From assembly GCF_007997085.1 (NCBI RefSeq), contig NZ_VORR01000028.1, positions 1-55,194 on the forward strand: a DNA stretch of 55,194 bases. Direction: 5' to 3'. The translations under genes were made by a program, and so were the position numbers. This document shows positions 1-9,857 of the stretch, in pieces. The notes beneath the pieces were generated by a model that was not told the origin of the DNA, did no database searches, and saw only the letters and a list, made by a program, of their open reading frames with translations. The stretch comes from Polaribacter sp. IC066 (lineage in GTDB: Bacteria; Bacteroidota; Bacteroidia; Flavobacteriales; Flavobacteriaceae). Each line of letters opens with the position of its first letter. Position 1 is the first letter of the stretch.

Positions 1-1
1 T

Positions 2-109
2 GAAATTGTTAAAAACAAAATTTCTATTAGCGGGTATTTAATGTTGCCTTTATTGATTCTTCGAGGGTCTTTTAAGGAGGTGAAAGCGTTAAGGAATGTT
101 TCTGAATAA
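2..109 (+). CDS. C-terminal end of an unidentified protein (partial)
   Basis: An open frame enters from the left edge and stops with TAA at 107-109, giving 35 residues. The tail mixes hydrophobic residues (LMLPLLILRG) with a basic end (KEVKALRNVSE). No family can be recognised from so little. It could be the end of a real gene or chance; the lack of stops over 35 codons in AT-rich DNA and the gene-free DNA that follows favour a real gene end only weakly. Confidence 0.35.
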   Translation, partial: EIVKNKISISGYLMLPLLILRGSFKEVKALRNVSE

Positions 110-1027
110 GCGACCTGAGTCTTATGGTGTATCATTTTTTTTTATTCAGAACATCTTCCGAATAAAAAATTATAATTGTAAATATACATCTTTTAATGCT
201 AGGTCAACCCCTATTTTTTAAAGGCGATTGCCCTGGGCTATTAGACTAAAGTCACTAATGTCCATTAAAAAGAGCTAAGGCCGCTTCGCTAAAAGACACA
301 ACCCGACTGCCGGCAAACTGGGAAACAAAACTTTCTCAACTAAATGTATTTGAGTGACTTGTAAACTACAAAGAAAACAGTTTATAGTACAATTTTATTC
401 ATAATTAAAATGACTAACTCAAATCTATACCCAACAATTTCTGAATCATAATTTGTATTTTATAAAGTTACTTGGAACTAAAATATTTTTAGTGGCCACT
501 TGTGGACCAAAGTATAAAAATAGAAGCAGAAATGACAGAAAATATGAGACTTGTAAATTAAATATAAAATAAATAAAGCTTTAAAAATTCGAGTTCTAAA
601 TTTGGTTGCTATTTTTATAATGAACGTTGTGCGAAAACTAACATATTCATTTAAAATCAATATTATAACAAAAAATTAGAGCCTTTTCGGTGTATTACCT
701 GATTATGAAAATAAAAATATTTCTAACGGTAACACTTACTAACGATCTATTTCTAGGAATGATGATATCTTATTCAATGATGAGGAACAAAGGTGTCTTA
801 AACTAAAAAATCATCGAACAAAGACTTTTCAGAAATCAAGCTCAAACTATATAAACCAGCGCTAAAGTTCGCACAAATATCGATAATTTTAAACTTCAAT
901 ATTGTTTTTTATCTCTATTTAATTGCACACAAAAGTTATTTACAAAAAACTAAACAGATTTTGTTCTTATACTTTTTTTGATGTTTTGTTTTAAAAGATT
1001 TTCAGCTATTTATTTTTGATAAAAAGC
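110..1027. other. gene-free stretch of about 0.9 kb
   Basis: No convincing coding region was found on either strand. A short, relatively GC-rich patch (about 215-325) differs from the surrounding AT-rich sequence and may be a remnant of something older, but I could not match it to any family. A 60-codon minus-strand frame at 478-660 is rich in Phe, Ile and Tyr and looks like chance. Confidence 0.5.
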
Positions 1028-2077
1028 TTATGCGTTTGCTAAAATAGCTTTATTAATTCTTTTAATTAAACTAGGACCTTCGTAGATAAAACCAGTGTAA
1101 ACTTGCACTAAACTTGCACCTGCTTTAATTTTTTCTATCGCATCTTTTTCTGAATGAATACCTCCTACTCCAATAATCGGAAAAGATTTATTAGAATTAT
1201 CTGCCAAATATTGAATTACTTTTGTGCTCTGATTTTTAATGGGTTGACCACTTACACCGCCATTGCCAATTTCTTGCAAACGCTCTTTAGATACTTTTAA
1301 ATTATCTCTAGAAGTCGATGTATTGGAAGCAATTACGCCATCAATCTTTGTTTCTGCAACCACTTCTATAATCTCATCTAATTGTGCATTGTTTAAATCT
1401 GGCGCAATTTTAAGCAGAATAGGTATTGTTTTAACTCCACGAGCTAAAGAAAGCTCTGTGTTCAAATTTTGACAAGCAGAAATCAGTTCGACTAAATACG
1501 CTTTGTCATTTAATTTAGCGTGGCTTCCAACATTTGGACAACTTACATTCAGCACAAAATACTCAACAAAAGGATGCAATCCTTTTAAACAGTCTAAGTA
1601 ATCTTCGGTATAATTTTCTGGCAATGTTTGCGTATTTTTGCCAATATTTCCGCCAATAATTACGCTGCCTTTGTTCTTTTTTAATTGTTGAATGGCAGCT
1701 TGTAATCCGGCATTATTAAAACCCATTCTATTGATAATTCCTTGATCGTCTTTTAAACGAAATAATCTTTTTTTTGGATTTCCTTCTTGACCTCTGGGCG
1801 TTACGGTACCAATTTCTATAAAGCCAAACCCAAAGTTTGCCAATTCATTATACAAAACTGCGTTTTTATCAAAACCAGCAGCCAAACCCACTGGATTTTT
1901 AAATGTTAAACCGAATAAAGTACGCTCTAACTTCTTATCGTTTGTTTGATACAGGCTTCTAAAAAGATTAGAAACTAAAGGAATTTTACATAAAATTCTA
2001 ATCAATGAAAAGGTAAAATAATGAATCTTTTCTGGATCAAAAAGAAATAAAGTTGGACGTATTATTAATTTATACAC
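1028..2077 (-). CDS. pyrD: dihydroorotate dehydrogenase (quinone), class 2
   Basis: This enzyme oxidises dihydroorotate to orotate with FMN and passes electrons to quinone at the inner membrane, the fourth step of pyrimidine synthesis. The 349-residue length is normal for class 2. Residues 1-45 are the hydrophobic and basic helices that anchor class 2 enzymes to the membrane. FMN-barrel motifs follow in order: [12 protein letters not shown] (61-72), the active-site loop NVSCPN (177-182), KIAPDL (223-228), GGVSGQP (273-279) and the phosphate-binding IGVGGI (302-307). It lies about 160 bp downstream of pheT on the same strand, but with a gap that does not force co-transcription. Identification is secure. 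Confidence 0.96.
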   Translation of the reverse strand: MYKLIIRPTLFLFDPEKIHYFTFSLIRILCKIPLVSNLFRSLYQTNDKKLERTLFGLTFKNPVGLAAGFDKNAVLYNELANFGFGFIEIGTVTPRGQEGNPKKRLFRLKDDQGIINRMGFNNAGLQAAIQQLKKNKGSVIIGGNIGKNTQTLPENYTEDYLDCLKGLHPFVEYFVLNVSCPNVGSHAKLNDKAYLVELISACQNLNTELSLARGVKTIPILLKIAPDLNNAQLDEIIEVVAETKIDGVIASNTSTSRDNLKVSKERLQEIGNGGVSGQPIKNQSTKVIQYLADNSNKSFPIIGVGGIHSEKDAIEKIKAGASLVQVYTGFIYEGPSLIKRINKAILANA

Positions 2078-2240
2078 GTGTTATATTTAGTTGTTTAAAA
2101 GGATACCTATTTAATTTAAAATAAGCATTTATTATTATCTATTAAATTTAATCATAAAGAATACTTTAGTCGCTATTTCATGACTATTTATAGTCCTGTC
2201 TACTGTTTCCTGCTTCCATTACCAAAACTAAAAGAAAAAC

Positions 2241-4667
2241 TTATCTCAAAACAGCTTCTAAATTTTTCTCAAAACTTTGCTGTAGCTTTTGCATTATTTT
2301 ATCAATCTGGCTATCCTCTAGCGTTTTATTTTCGTCTTGTAAAACAAAACTTACCGCATACGATTTTTTACCTTCTGGCAATTTATCACCCTCATAAACA
2401 TCAAATAAATCTACTGCTTTTAACATTTTTCTTTCCGATTGAAATGCTAAATTATAAACTTCTTTAAATTCAGTTTTTGAATTAATCAACAACGCTAAAT
2501 CTCTCTTTACCGCAGGAAATTTGTTTAAACTAGCAACTTTTGTAGTCTTTTTACCTGCAAGTTTTAAAACACTATCCCAATGAATATCTGCAAATAAAAC
2601 CTCTTGTTTAATACCGAACTCTTTTAAAACAGCACGCTTTATAACTCCGAATTCAACTAATTTAATCTTACCTAAACTCAATGAAATTCCTTCAGAAAAA
2701 ACATCATTCTTTGCTGGCGAACCTTTTAAATTCTGAATACCTAATCGTTCTAAAAGCGTTGTTATAATTCCTTTTACATAAAAGAAATCAGAGGTATTTG
2801 TAGGGGTTTTCCAAGACTCTTTGGTTCTGTTACCCGTTACAAAAAGTGTTAAATGCTTATCTTCTTGGTATTTATCATTGTAAGAATGATATGTTTTACC
2901 AAATTCATAAAATTTTAAAGAACTATTTTTTCTGTTGATGTTATAAGAAACAGACTCTAAACCACTAAATAACATAGACTGACGCAAAACACCTAAATCG
3001 TTGCTTAACGGATTGAGCATTTTTACATTGGCTTCTTCATTAATGTTTTCCGATAAATTTACATAATCCGGTTTTGTCAAAGAATTAGCCATGGTTTCAT
3101 TAAAACCTAATGCTGTTAATTGATTGGCGGTAATGTTTTCTATTTTAGTTTCTGTGTTGTAATCAAAAGATACAGATGTATTAACTTTATGAGAAAACTG
3201 AATATTATTATATCCATAAACTCTTAAAATTTCTTCTATAATATCTGCTTCCCTTTGCACATCTGTTCTGTAAGAGGGTATTGTTAAGCCTAAACCGCCT
3301 TCAGTTTCACTGTTAATTTTAATTTCTAAAGACGCTAAAATAATTTTAATTTGTTCTCTTGGTATCTCCTGACCAATTAATCGATAGGCATTTCTGTAAG
3401 ATAAGAATACCTGAAAATCTTCAATTTTCACAGGATAAAAATCAGAAACATCAGAGGCTAACTTACCTCCTGCATACTTTTCAATTAACAAAGCCGCACG
3501 TTTTAAGGCATATTCTGTCATGTTAATATCAATTCCTCTTTCAAATCGAAAAGAGGCGTCCGTATTTAAACCATGTCTTTTGGCCGTTTTACGAATGGCA
3601 ATAGGATTAAAATAAGCACTTTCTAAAAAGATAGAAGTTGTATTTTCTGTAACACCAGATTTTGATCCACCAAAAACACCAGCCAAACAAAGTGGATTAG
3701 AATCAGCATCACAAATCATAATATCATCAGCAGAAAGTATTCTCTCTACGGCATCTAGCGTTGTAAATTTTGTGCCCTCTTTTAAATTCTTAACAATAAT
3801 TTTATTTCCTTTAATTTTCTGAGCATCAAAAGCATGCAGTGGTTGCCCTAACTCATGCAAAACGTAATTGGTAATATCTACAATATTATTTTTTGGAGTT
3901 AAACCAATAGCTTTTAACCTATTTTGAATCCATTCTGGCGAGTCTTTTATCTTAACATCTGTAATTGTAATTCCACAATAACGGGGCGCTAACTCCTTTT
4001 TTTGCACTTCTACATCAAAACGCAAAGTTCTTTCATCTACATGAAAATCGCTCACAGAAGGAGAAATTAATTCTAATTTTAAATCTTTCTGAATTAAACC
4101 AGCTCTTAAATCTCGAGCAACTCCATAATGACTCATCGCATCTGATCTATTTGGCGTTAAACCAATTTCAAAAACATAATCTGTCTTTATTTTAAAAACG
4201 GTGGCTGCTGGTGTACCCACTTTTATTTTTTCATCTAAAACAAGAATACCATCATGCCCAGACCCCAAACCTAATTCATCTTCAGCGCAAATCATACCAT
4301 GACTCTCTTCGCCTCTAATTTTTCCTTTTTTTATTTTAAAGCCTACACCCTTTTTATCATATAACATCGTGCCAATTGTTGCTACTGGTACTTTTAAACC
4401 TGCCGCAACGTTGGCAGCACCACAAACAATTTGAACAATATTTTTATCTCCTAAATCTACCGTTGTAATTTTTAGTCTGTCTGCATTTGGATGTTGCACG
4501 CAGGTTAAAACTTCACCTACCACAATTCCTTTTAAACTACCTTTGATAGATTCTTTGGTTTCAATACCCTCTACCTCTAAACCTAAATCGGTTAATAACT
4601 CTCCTGTTGCGCCAGGTTCCCAATTAATTTGCAAAAATTGTTGTAACCAATTATAAGATATTTTCAT
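2241..4667 (-). CDS. pheT: phenylalanine--tRNA ligase beta subunit
   Basis: The beta chain of the alpha2-beta2 PheRS, which charges tRNA-Phe in the cytosol. At 808 residues it has the full bacterial architecture. An N-terminal OB-fold tRNA-binding domain (about 40-150) contains HPNADRLK and CGAANV. It is followed by the B3/B4 editing domain, the B5 domain, the catalytic-like core, and a C-terminal anticodon-binding FDX-ACB domain (about the last 95 residues) containing KFPAVKRDLALL. The alpha subunit gene pheS is not adjacent; Bacteroidota commonly place it elsewhere. Upstream, CAAATTTA at 4694-4701 reads TAAATTTG on the minus strand and fits a -7 box. Confidence 0.97.
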   Translation of the reverse strand: MKISYNWLQQFLQINWEPGATGELLTDLGLEVEGIETKESIKGSLKGIVVGEVLTCVQHPNADRLKITTVDLGDKNIVQIVCGAANVAAGLKVPVATIGTMLYDKKGVGFKIKKGKIRGEESHGMICAEDELGLGSGHDGILVLDEKIKVGTPAATVFKIKTDYVFEIGLTPNRSDAMSHYGVARDLRAGLIQKDLKLELISPSVSDFHVDERTLRFDVEVQKKELAPRYCGITITDVKIKDSPEWIQNRLKAIGLTPKNNIVDITNYVLHELGQPLHAFDAQKIKGNKIIVKNLKEGTKFTTLDAVERILSADDIMICDADSNPLCLAGVFGGSKSGVTENTTSIFLESAYFNPIAIRKTAKRHGLNTDASFRFERGIDINMTEYALKRAALLIEKYAGGKLASDVSDFYPVKIEDFQVFLSYRNAYRLIGQEIPREQIKIILASLEIKINSETEGGLGLTIPSYRTDVQREADIIEEILRVYGYNNIQFSHKVNTSVSFDYNTETKIENITANQLTALGFNETMANSLTKPDYVNLSENINEEANVKMLNPLSNDLGVLRQSMLFSGLESVSYNINRKNSSLKFYEFGKTYHSYNDKYQEDKHLTLFVTGNRTKESWKTPTNTSDFFYVKGIITTLLERLGIQNLKGSPAKNDVFSEGISLSLGKIKLVEFGVIKRAVLKEFGIKQEVLFADIHWDSVLKLAGKKTTKVASLNKFPAVKRDLALLINSKTEFKEVYNLAFQSERKMLKAVDLFDVYEGDKLPEGKKSYAVSFVLQDENKTLEDSQIDKIMQKLQQSFEKNLEAVLR

Positions 4668-4877
4668 AATGTTTTCTTCCTAGTTTGATATGGCAAATTT
4701 AACCTTTTTTAAAGAGTATTTTATACTATTTTACCTGAATTTAAGTTTTAAAAAAGTTGCTTATAAAGGCGCATTTAAATGACTTTTTAAACCAACAATA
4801 GTTGAAAAATTTTATAAAAAACGATTCATGATTTTATCAAATTCAAAATAAATATCTTTGCGCTTTAAATTTAGAAA

Positions 4878-6881
4878 ATGTTCAAAAAAATTCCCAATTA
4901 CATAAAATACATTTGCATTAATTTCTTGTTGTTATTTGCGTTTAATATCATTTTTAGAGTAATTTTCTATCAATTTTTTGCAGCCCTAGAAAATGCTACT
5001 GCTTCAGAAGTTCAAAAAGCTTTTTTGCTAGGTTTCCGTTTTGATATAAAACTTGCTGCCATTGCTATTTTTCCGTTAGCTTTTTTAATCTTAATTGTAA
5101 ATAAAAAATTCTTTCTCTATAAATTTTACAAGACGTTTTCATCTGTTTATTTAATTGTTGTGTATCTTACTTTAGCTTTATTTTACGCAATTGATTTTGG
5201 TTATTATGACTATTTATCAATTCGATTAGATGCTGCCTCGCTTCGATTTTTAGAAGATTTAAAAATTTCATCACAAATGCTTTTAGAAAGTTATCCTGTT
5301 TTTAAAGGATTATTAGGGTTTTTGCTCTTGGCTTTTCTAGTTTTTAAGGCTTCTAAATACTTATATACTGGTTGTAAAAGTGAGCAAGTACAAATCTCTA
5401 AAAAGAAAAAAGCGCTTTATTTTATAGCCACTTTCTTATTGTTGTCTTTTAGTATTTACAATAGCTTTAATCACTATCCTTTAAGGTGGAGTGAAGCATT
5501 TTTCTCTAAAAATAATAAAGTAAATCAGTTTGCTTTAAATCCTGTTATTTACTTTTTTGATAGTTTTGCGTTTAGAAGCGAAGCGGTAAATATGACCGAA
5601 TTCAAAAAATACTATCCTGTTATTGCTAAAGATTTAAACTTACCAAAAGACAGCATTTCTTTTGAAAGAAAAGTAGTTTTTAAGGATGCGATAAAAAGTA
5701 CACCCAACGTAATTTTTGTCATGTTAGAATCTGTGGGAGTAAAACCTTTAAGTTACTACGGAAATCCGATCAATAGTTCGCCAAATATGGATAATTTGAT
5801 AGCGAGCAGTTTAAGTTTTTCTAACTTTTACGTACATAAATCTGGAACAGCAGCCAGTGTTTTTGCCAGCGTTACTGGTTTGCCAGATATAGATGATGTA
5901 AATACAGCTTCTAGAAACCCAATGGTTATAGATCAGCGTATTTTATTTGATCAATTTAAAGGATATGAAAAATTGTATTTTTTAGGCGGAAGTGCAAATT
6001 GGGCAAATATTAGAGGTATTTTTCAATCGAATATAAAAGGTTTAAAAATATTTGAAGAGGGCAGTTATGAAACAGAAAACAGAGCTGATGTTTGGGGTAT
6101 TGACGATTATGAATTATTTAAAGAATCTGACAAAGAATTGCAAAAACTACATCAACAAAACAAACCTTTTGTAGCTTATATTCAGACTGCATCGAATCAT
6201 ATGCCCTTTACAGTGCCCGATAAAAAAGAGCAGTTTACACCAATTTCTGAAACTGCTATTTCTGAATCTTTAATAAAAGAATCTGGCTTTAAATCGGTTG
6301 CTCAATTAAATGCTTTACGCTATTTAGATTTTAATATTGGTCGTTTTTTAGAAAGAGCAAAAAGTGCTGGATATTATAAGAATACTGTTTTTGTGTTTTT
6401 TGGTGATCATAATACGGCTATGAATAGAAACGATCAATATACCAATGAATATGATTTAAATATTCAACTACAGCATGTGCCTGTTATTATCCATGCTCCA
6501 GAAATAGTTGAACCCAAAGAAATAACCACTAACGGAAAATTGATTGATTTATTCCCAACCGTGATGAGTTTGTTAAAAATGAATCATACAAATTATACTT
6601 TAGGTAGAAATCTTTTAGATAGCATCAAAAATAAGAATCCTTCTTCTTTTGTATATCTTAAAATTAACGGAGAGCCTGCAGTTGGTTTGATACAAGACAG
6701 TTTATATTATTCTAAAACAAATATGACAAAAACAAAAGCCTTGTACAATTTAAAAAGTAAAAATCTAATAGATTTAAAAGAGATCTATCCGAAGAAAGCT
6801 TTAGAAATGGATAGCCTTTTAAGTGCTTATTACCATGCTACTAAATATTTATACTTTAATAATAAAAAATCAAACGAATAG
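4878..6881 (+). CDS. LtaS/MdoB-like membrane sulfatase-family protein
   Basis: A 667-residue inner-membrane enzyme. Roughly residues 1-200 hold about five transmembrane helices. A periplasmic alkaline-phosphatase/sulfatase-superfamily domain begins near residue 276 with a metal-ligand motif (FVMLESVGV). The likely nucleophile lies in HKSGTAAS, and the second metal site is FGDHN near 507. Members of this branch transfer phosphoglycerol or phosphoethanolamine groups, or cleave such esters, on envelope polymers. Which substrate is used here cannot be read from sequence. A TATCTTTG box at 4853-4860 lies just upstream of the start. Its 3' end overlaps the convergent PAP2 gene by 12 bp. Confidence 0.85.
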   Translation: MFKKIPNYIKYICINFLLLFAFNIIFRVIFYQFFAALENATASEVQKAFLLGFRFDIKLAAIAIFPLAFLILIVNKKFFLYKFYKTFSSVYLIVVYLTLALFYAIDFGYYDYLSIRLDAASLRFLEDLKISSQMLLESYPVFKGLLGFLLLAFLVFKASKYLYTGCKSEQVQISKKKKALYFIATFLLLSFSIYNSFNHYPLRWSEAFFSKNNKVNQFALNPVIYFFDSFAFRSEAVNMTEFKKYYPVIAKDLNLPKDSISFERKVVFKDAIKSTPNVIFVMLESVGVKPLSYYGNPINSSPNMDNLIASSLSFSNFYVHKSGTAASVFASVTGLPDIDDVNTASRNPMVIDQRILFDQFKGYEKLYFLGGSANWANIRGIFQSNIKGLKIFEEGSYETENRADVWGIDDYELFKESDKELQKLHQQNKPFVAYIQTASNHMPFTVPDKKEQFTPISETAISESLIKESGFKSVAQLNALRYLDFNIGRFLERAKSAGYYKNTVFVFFGDHNTAMNRNDQYTNEYDLNIQLQHVPVIIHAPEIVEPKEITTNGKLIDLFPTVMSLLKMNHTNYTLGRNLLDSIKNKNPSSFVYLKINGEPAVGLIQDSLYYSKTNMTKTKALYNLKSKNLIDLKEIYPKKALEMDSLLSAYYHATKYLYFNNKKSNE

Positions 6882-7430
6882 TTTTCGATCTAATTTCTTA
6901 AAAAGAAAATAATAAATAGTGCCAAATAGCACTCCTGTTAACATTCCTACAAATACATCAATCGGAAAATGAACACCTAAATACAACCTACTGTAGGCAA
7001 AAAATAAAGGGAAAAATAAAATTAAATAAATATATTTGTATTTTTCTCTTAATAAAAGAATGATAAATACAGCAGAAAAAGTAGATGTGGTTGCGTGCCC
7101 CGACATAAAACTATAGCTCTGCGGGTTTATTAAAGTTCGCAGTAGATGCATAATTTCAGGATCGTTGTTAGGTCTTAATCTATGCGAATTATCCTTAACG
7201 AATACTGTAAATTTATCTGAAAAAGTCACTAAAACAATTAAAGCTAGAATCATAAAACCACCTCTTTTCCAACCAAAAGCTTTGATGATTAAAAATAAAG
7301 CAAAAATAAACAATGGAGCCCAATAAAATTGATTGGTGATAGCCAACCAAAATGAGTCCCATTGTTCACTTCCTAAATTGTTTAAGAAAACTAAAAGTTC
7401 CTTATCTTTTTGTATAATTGAGTCGAACAA
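6870..7430 (-). CDS. PAP2-family membrane phosphatase
   Basis: A 186-residue integral membrane phosphatase of the type-2 phosphatidic acid phosphatase family, which acts on lipid phosphates such as undecaprenyl pyrophosphate or phosphatidylglycerophosphate at the outer face of the inner membrane. All three signature motifs are intact: K79-x6-RP, SGH at 110-112 with catalytic His112, and SR-x5-H-x3-D (147-158) with nucleophile His154. Four to five hydrophobic segments separate them. It is the last gene of the nrnA-gldI-PPIase run, one base after the previous stop, so it is probably co-transcribed. The precise substrate is unknown. Confidence 0.88.
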   Translation of the reverse strand: MFDSIIQKDKELLVFLNNLGSEQWDSFWLAITNQFYWAPLFIFALFLIIKAFGWKRGGFMILALIVLVTFSDKFTVFVKDNSHRLRPNNDPEIMHLLRTLINPQSYSFMSGHATTSTFSAVFIILLLREKYKYIYLILFFPLFFAYSRLYLGVHFPIDVFVGMLTGVLFGTIYYFLFKKLDRKLFV

Positions 7431-7431
7431 A

Positions 7432-8589
7432 TTATTTGCCTATTTCTAAAATTTCTATTTCGAAAACTAAATCAGACTTTGCAGGAAAAGGGCCGTATTT
7501 ATCTTCGCCAAAACCAATATAATAAGGCACAAACAATCTCGCCTTTTCGCCTGCTCTCATTTTGGCAGCACCTTCTTTAAAACCTGTAATCATAGGTCTT
7601 TCAGTATCATCTAACTGAAAAACAAACGGTTGACTACCATCTCTAGTAGACTGAATTTTTGTACCATCTGCGGTGTATAAATCAAAATGAGATTTAATCG
7701 GCTTGTTATCAACCACTGGTTTACCTGACGGATTTTTTTTAAGCATTAAAAATCGCAGGCCAGAGTTTGTTTTTTCGGCTTTTGACTCATCCATTTTTGC
7801 TAAAAACAGCTTTTTATCCTCTAAATATTTAGAATATCTAGCGGTTTCTGCATCTGCTTTTTGCTGTAGTGCTTTTTTGCTGTTTTCTGCAAACTTTATC
7901 AATTCTGCATCAAATACTTTAGCTTCATCAAAAGCTTTGGCTTTTGGGCCTATTCTTATAATTTTAACAGTGTTAATAGTATCAAGTTGTGTGATATTAT
8001 TTACAACAACCATTCGTAAAGAATCGATAGAACTTTTTAGCTGTAAAGAATCTTTAAAGCTACTTTTAAGCGCTGCTAATTGAGCAGAGTTTATAATTGT
8101 TTTACCAAAAACGGCATGTTTACCATCTAAATGGGGTATCGGTTTATGCGTGATAAAAAATTGGCTTCCGTTAGAGTCAGGACCACTATTGGCCATCGAT
8201 AAAACACCAGCAGCATCATGCTTATATAACAATACACCGTCTTCATCTTTCGTCAACTCATCACCAAATGCATAACCAGCGTTCCCTCTACCCGTTTCTG
8301 TTGGATCTCCTCCTTGAATAATAAAACTATTTACCACTCTATGAAAACGAATGCCGTCATAAAAATTATCACCTTTAATAGAATCAGAAACTTTTGTGTT
8401 CGTTCCTTCTGCTAAAGAAACAAAATTAGCAACAGTCATCGGTACATCATTAGGATATAACTCTAACAAAACATCGCCTTTATTTGTTTTAATTTCTGCG
8501 TACAAACCTTCTTTTAAGTCTTTGTATTTAGCAGATTGGCAAGCGTTTATCAACAAAAAAGCACTAAAAAGATAGGCTAATTTTCTCAT
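7432..8589 (-). CDS. dual-domain peptidyl-prolyl isomerase lipoprotein (cyclophilin + FKBP)
   Basis: A 385-residue lipoprotein (lipobox Cys17, LINAC) carrying two different prolyl-isomerase folds. Residues about 29-215 are a cyclophilin domain with FHRVV (82-86), QGGDPT and NGSQFFIT (140-147). Residues about 285-385 are an FKBP domain (GFKEGAAKMRAGEKARL, then a closing VFEIEILEI strand). The two are joined by a charged helical linker. It should speed proline isomerisation during folding of exported proteins in the periplasm or at the outer membrane. The next upstream gene's stop codon directly abuts this start. The arrangement is seen elsewhere in Bacteroidota. Confidence 0.9.
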   Translation of the reverse strand: MRKLAYLFSAFLLINACQSAKYKDLKEGLYAEIKTNKGDVLLELYPNDVPMTVANFVSLAEGTNTKVSDSIKGDNFYDGIRFHRVVNSFIIQGGDPTETGRGNAGYAFGDELTKDEDGVLLYKHDAAGVLSMANSGPDSNGSQFFITHKPIPHLDGKHAVFGKTIINSAQLAALKSSFKDSLQLKSSIDSLRMVVVNNITQLDTINTVKIIRIGPKAKAFDEAKVFDAELIKFAENSKKALQQKADAETARYSKYLEDKKLFLAKMDESKAEKTNSGLRFLMLKKNPSGKPVVDNKPIKSHFDLYTADGTKIQSTRDGSQPFVFQLDDTERPMITGFKEGAAKMRAGEKARLFVPYYIGFGEDKYGPFPAKSDLVFEIEILEIGK

Positions 8590-9318
8590 CTATTGTTTTA
8601 ATATTTCTAATAATTCTACTTCAAAGACAATCGTTGCAAAAGGCTTTATTTGACCGGGTCTTGGTGTTGCGCCGTATGCTAAATTTTGCGGTATAAAGAA
8701 TTTATATTTTGCACCTTCTTTCATTAATAATAAACCTTCTGTAAAACCAGGTATAAATTGATTTGCATTAGACTCATAAGGTGTTTTCTTTTCAATTGTA
8801 CTGTCAAAAACAGTTCCGTCTATTAAAGTACCATGGTAATTAATTTTTATTTTTGAAGTTGCTACTGGCATTGCCCCTGTTCCTTCTTCTAAAACTTTAT
8901 ATTGTAAACCACTAGCGGTAGTCATAACACCTTCTTCAGTTTTGTTCACCATTAAAAACTCTTCGCTTTCTTTTTTAACATCTGCATATTTAAGCAATGC
9001 ATCTGCCGCTGCTTTTTCTTGAGATACTTTCATTTTGTCTGCTTGTTGCTTCTGGAAAAAGACTCTTAAAAAATCATTTAAATCTTTTTGTTCAATTAAC
9101 AAATTGGTAGAATCCATTCCGTTTCTATATCCTTGAACAAACAAATCTGTACTTGAATCGTCAAAATTGGCTTTTACTTTGATTGCCATATCCATTCCTA
9201 AAGCATAACTAGCTGAATCTATTTCAGTTTCTAAAGAACTAACATCTGCTTTCTGATTTCCGCAAGAAAACATTGTTGTTACTACTGTTACCATTGCTAA
9301 ACTTTTTAATACTTTCAT
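8590..9318 (-). CDS. FKBP-type peptidyl-prolyl isomerase lipoprotein (FkpA-like)
   Basis: A 242-residue lipoprotein with lipobox Cys19 (TTMFSC). The helical part at about 30-135 (EIDSASYALGMDMAIKV) matches the FkpA/Mip dimerisation domain. The C-terminal FKBP domain (about 145-242) contains KINYHGTLIDGTVFDS, PGFTEGLLLMKEG and AYGATPRPGQIKP. The role is periplasmic folding help for exported proteins. It sits 8 bp after gldI and directly abuts the dual-domain isomerase gene, so three isomerase genes are read in a row. Confidence 0.92.
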   Translation of the reverse strand: MKVLKSLAMVTVVTTMFSCGNQKADVSSLETEIDSASYALGMDMAIKVKANFDDSSTDLFVQGYRNGMDSTNLLIEQKDLNDFLRVFFQKQQADKMKVSQEKAAADALLKYADVKKESEEFLMVNKTEEGVMTTASGLQYKVLEEGTGAMPVATSKIKINYHGTLIDGTVFDSTIEKKTPYESNANQFIPGFTEGLLLMKEGAKYKFFIPQNLAYGATPRPGQIKPFATIVFEVELLEILKQ

Positions 9319-9326
9319 TTTTTTAT

Positions 9327-9857
9327 TTATTTTATATTGATTAATGTTACTGTACTCTTTATTGATTGATTAATTCCAATTTTATGTGCATCACCCGCAA
9401 TGCCAAAAGCACTGTAAGACGGAATGACAAAGGTAATTGTTTCTCCTATTTTCATCAACTTTATTCCCTTTTGCAAACCAGAAATAAAATCTTCTTTATC
9501 AACAACATAATTTTTAAGACCTAAATCTTTCTTACTGTAAATTATGGTATCGTTTAAATCGGTAATATTATACTCAAAAACTACTTCATCACCTTCTTTA
9601 GGAGTTGCTAAATCTTCTGCTATTTTTTGGATATACGTATACCAAAAACCATTTGAAGATTGCAAATAGACCTTTGTAGAATCTTTTTCTATAATTTGAA
9701 GAATTTTATCATTTTCTAATTGATTTAAAATCTTATTTTGCTTTAATGCATCTACAAATAAGGTTGTTGATGGTTTTGGATTGATAGGTTTTCTTGGTAC
9801 TATTTTAGAACAAGAAAAACAAAAAACAAGTAAAAAAAACAAAAATCTATTCTTCAT
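9327..9857 (-). CDS. gldI: gliding-motility-associated FKBP-like lipoprotein GldI
   Basis: A 176-residue lipoprotein (lipobox at Cys16, FCFSC) with one FKBP-like domain in its C-terminal half (DEVVFEYNI, FISGLQKGIKLMKIGE, PSYSAFGIAGD). The order, length and position next to an FkpA-like gene match GldI, needed for gliding and hence T9SS function in Flavobacterium johnsoniae. Its start overlaps the end of the nrnA-like gene by 11 bp, which suggests translational coupling. Active-site residues are less conserved than in catalytic FKBPs. The GldI name rests on overall resemblance and context. Confidence 0.82.
   Translation of the reverse strand: MKNRFLFFLLVFCFSCSKIVPRKPINPKPSTTLFVDALKQNKILNQLENDKILQIIEKDSTKVYLQSSNGFWYTYIQKIAEDLATPKEGDEVVFEYNITDLNDTIIYSKKDLGLKNYVVDKEDFISGLQKGIKLMKIGETITFVIPSYSAFGIAGDAHKIGINQSIKSTVTLINIK

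Noticed and set aside
478..660. 60-codon minus-strand frame
   Set aside because: Dominated by Phe, Ile and Tyr with no pattern, no promoter and no neighbour; looks like chance in AT-rich DNA.
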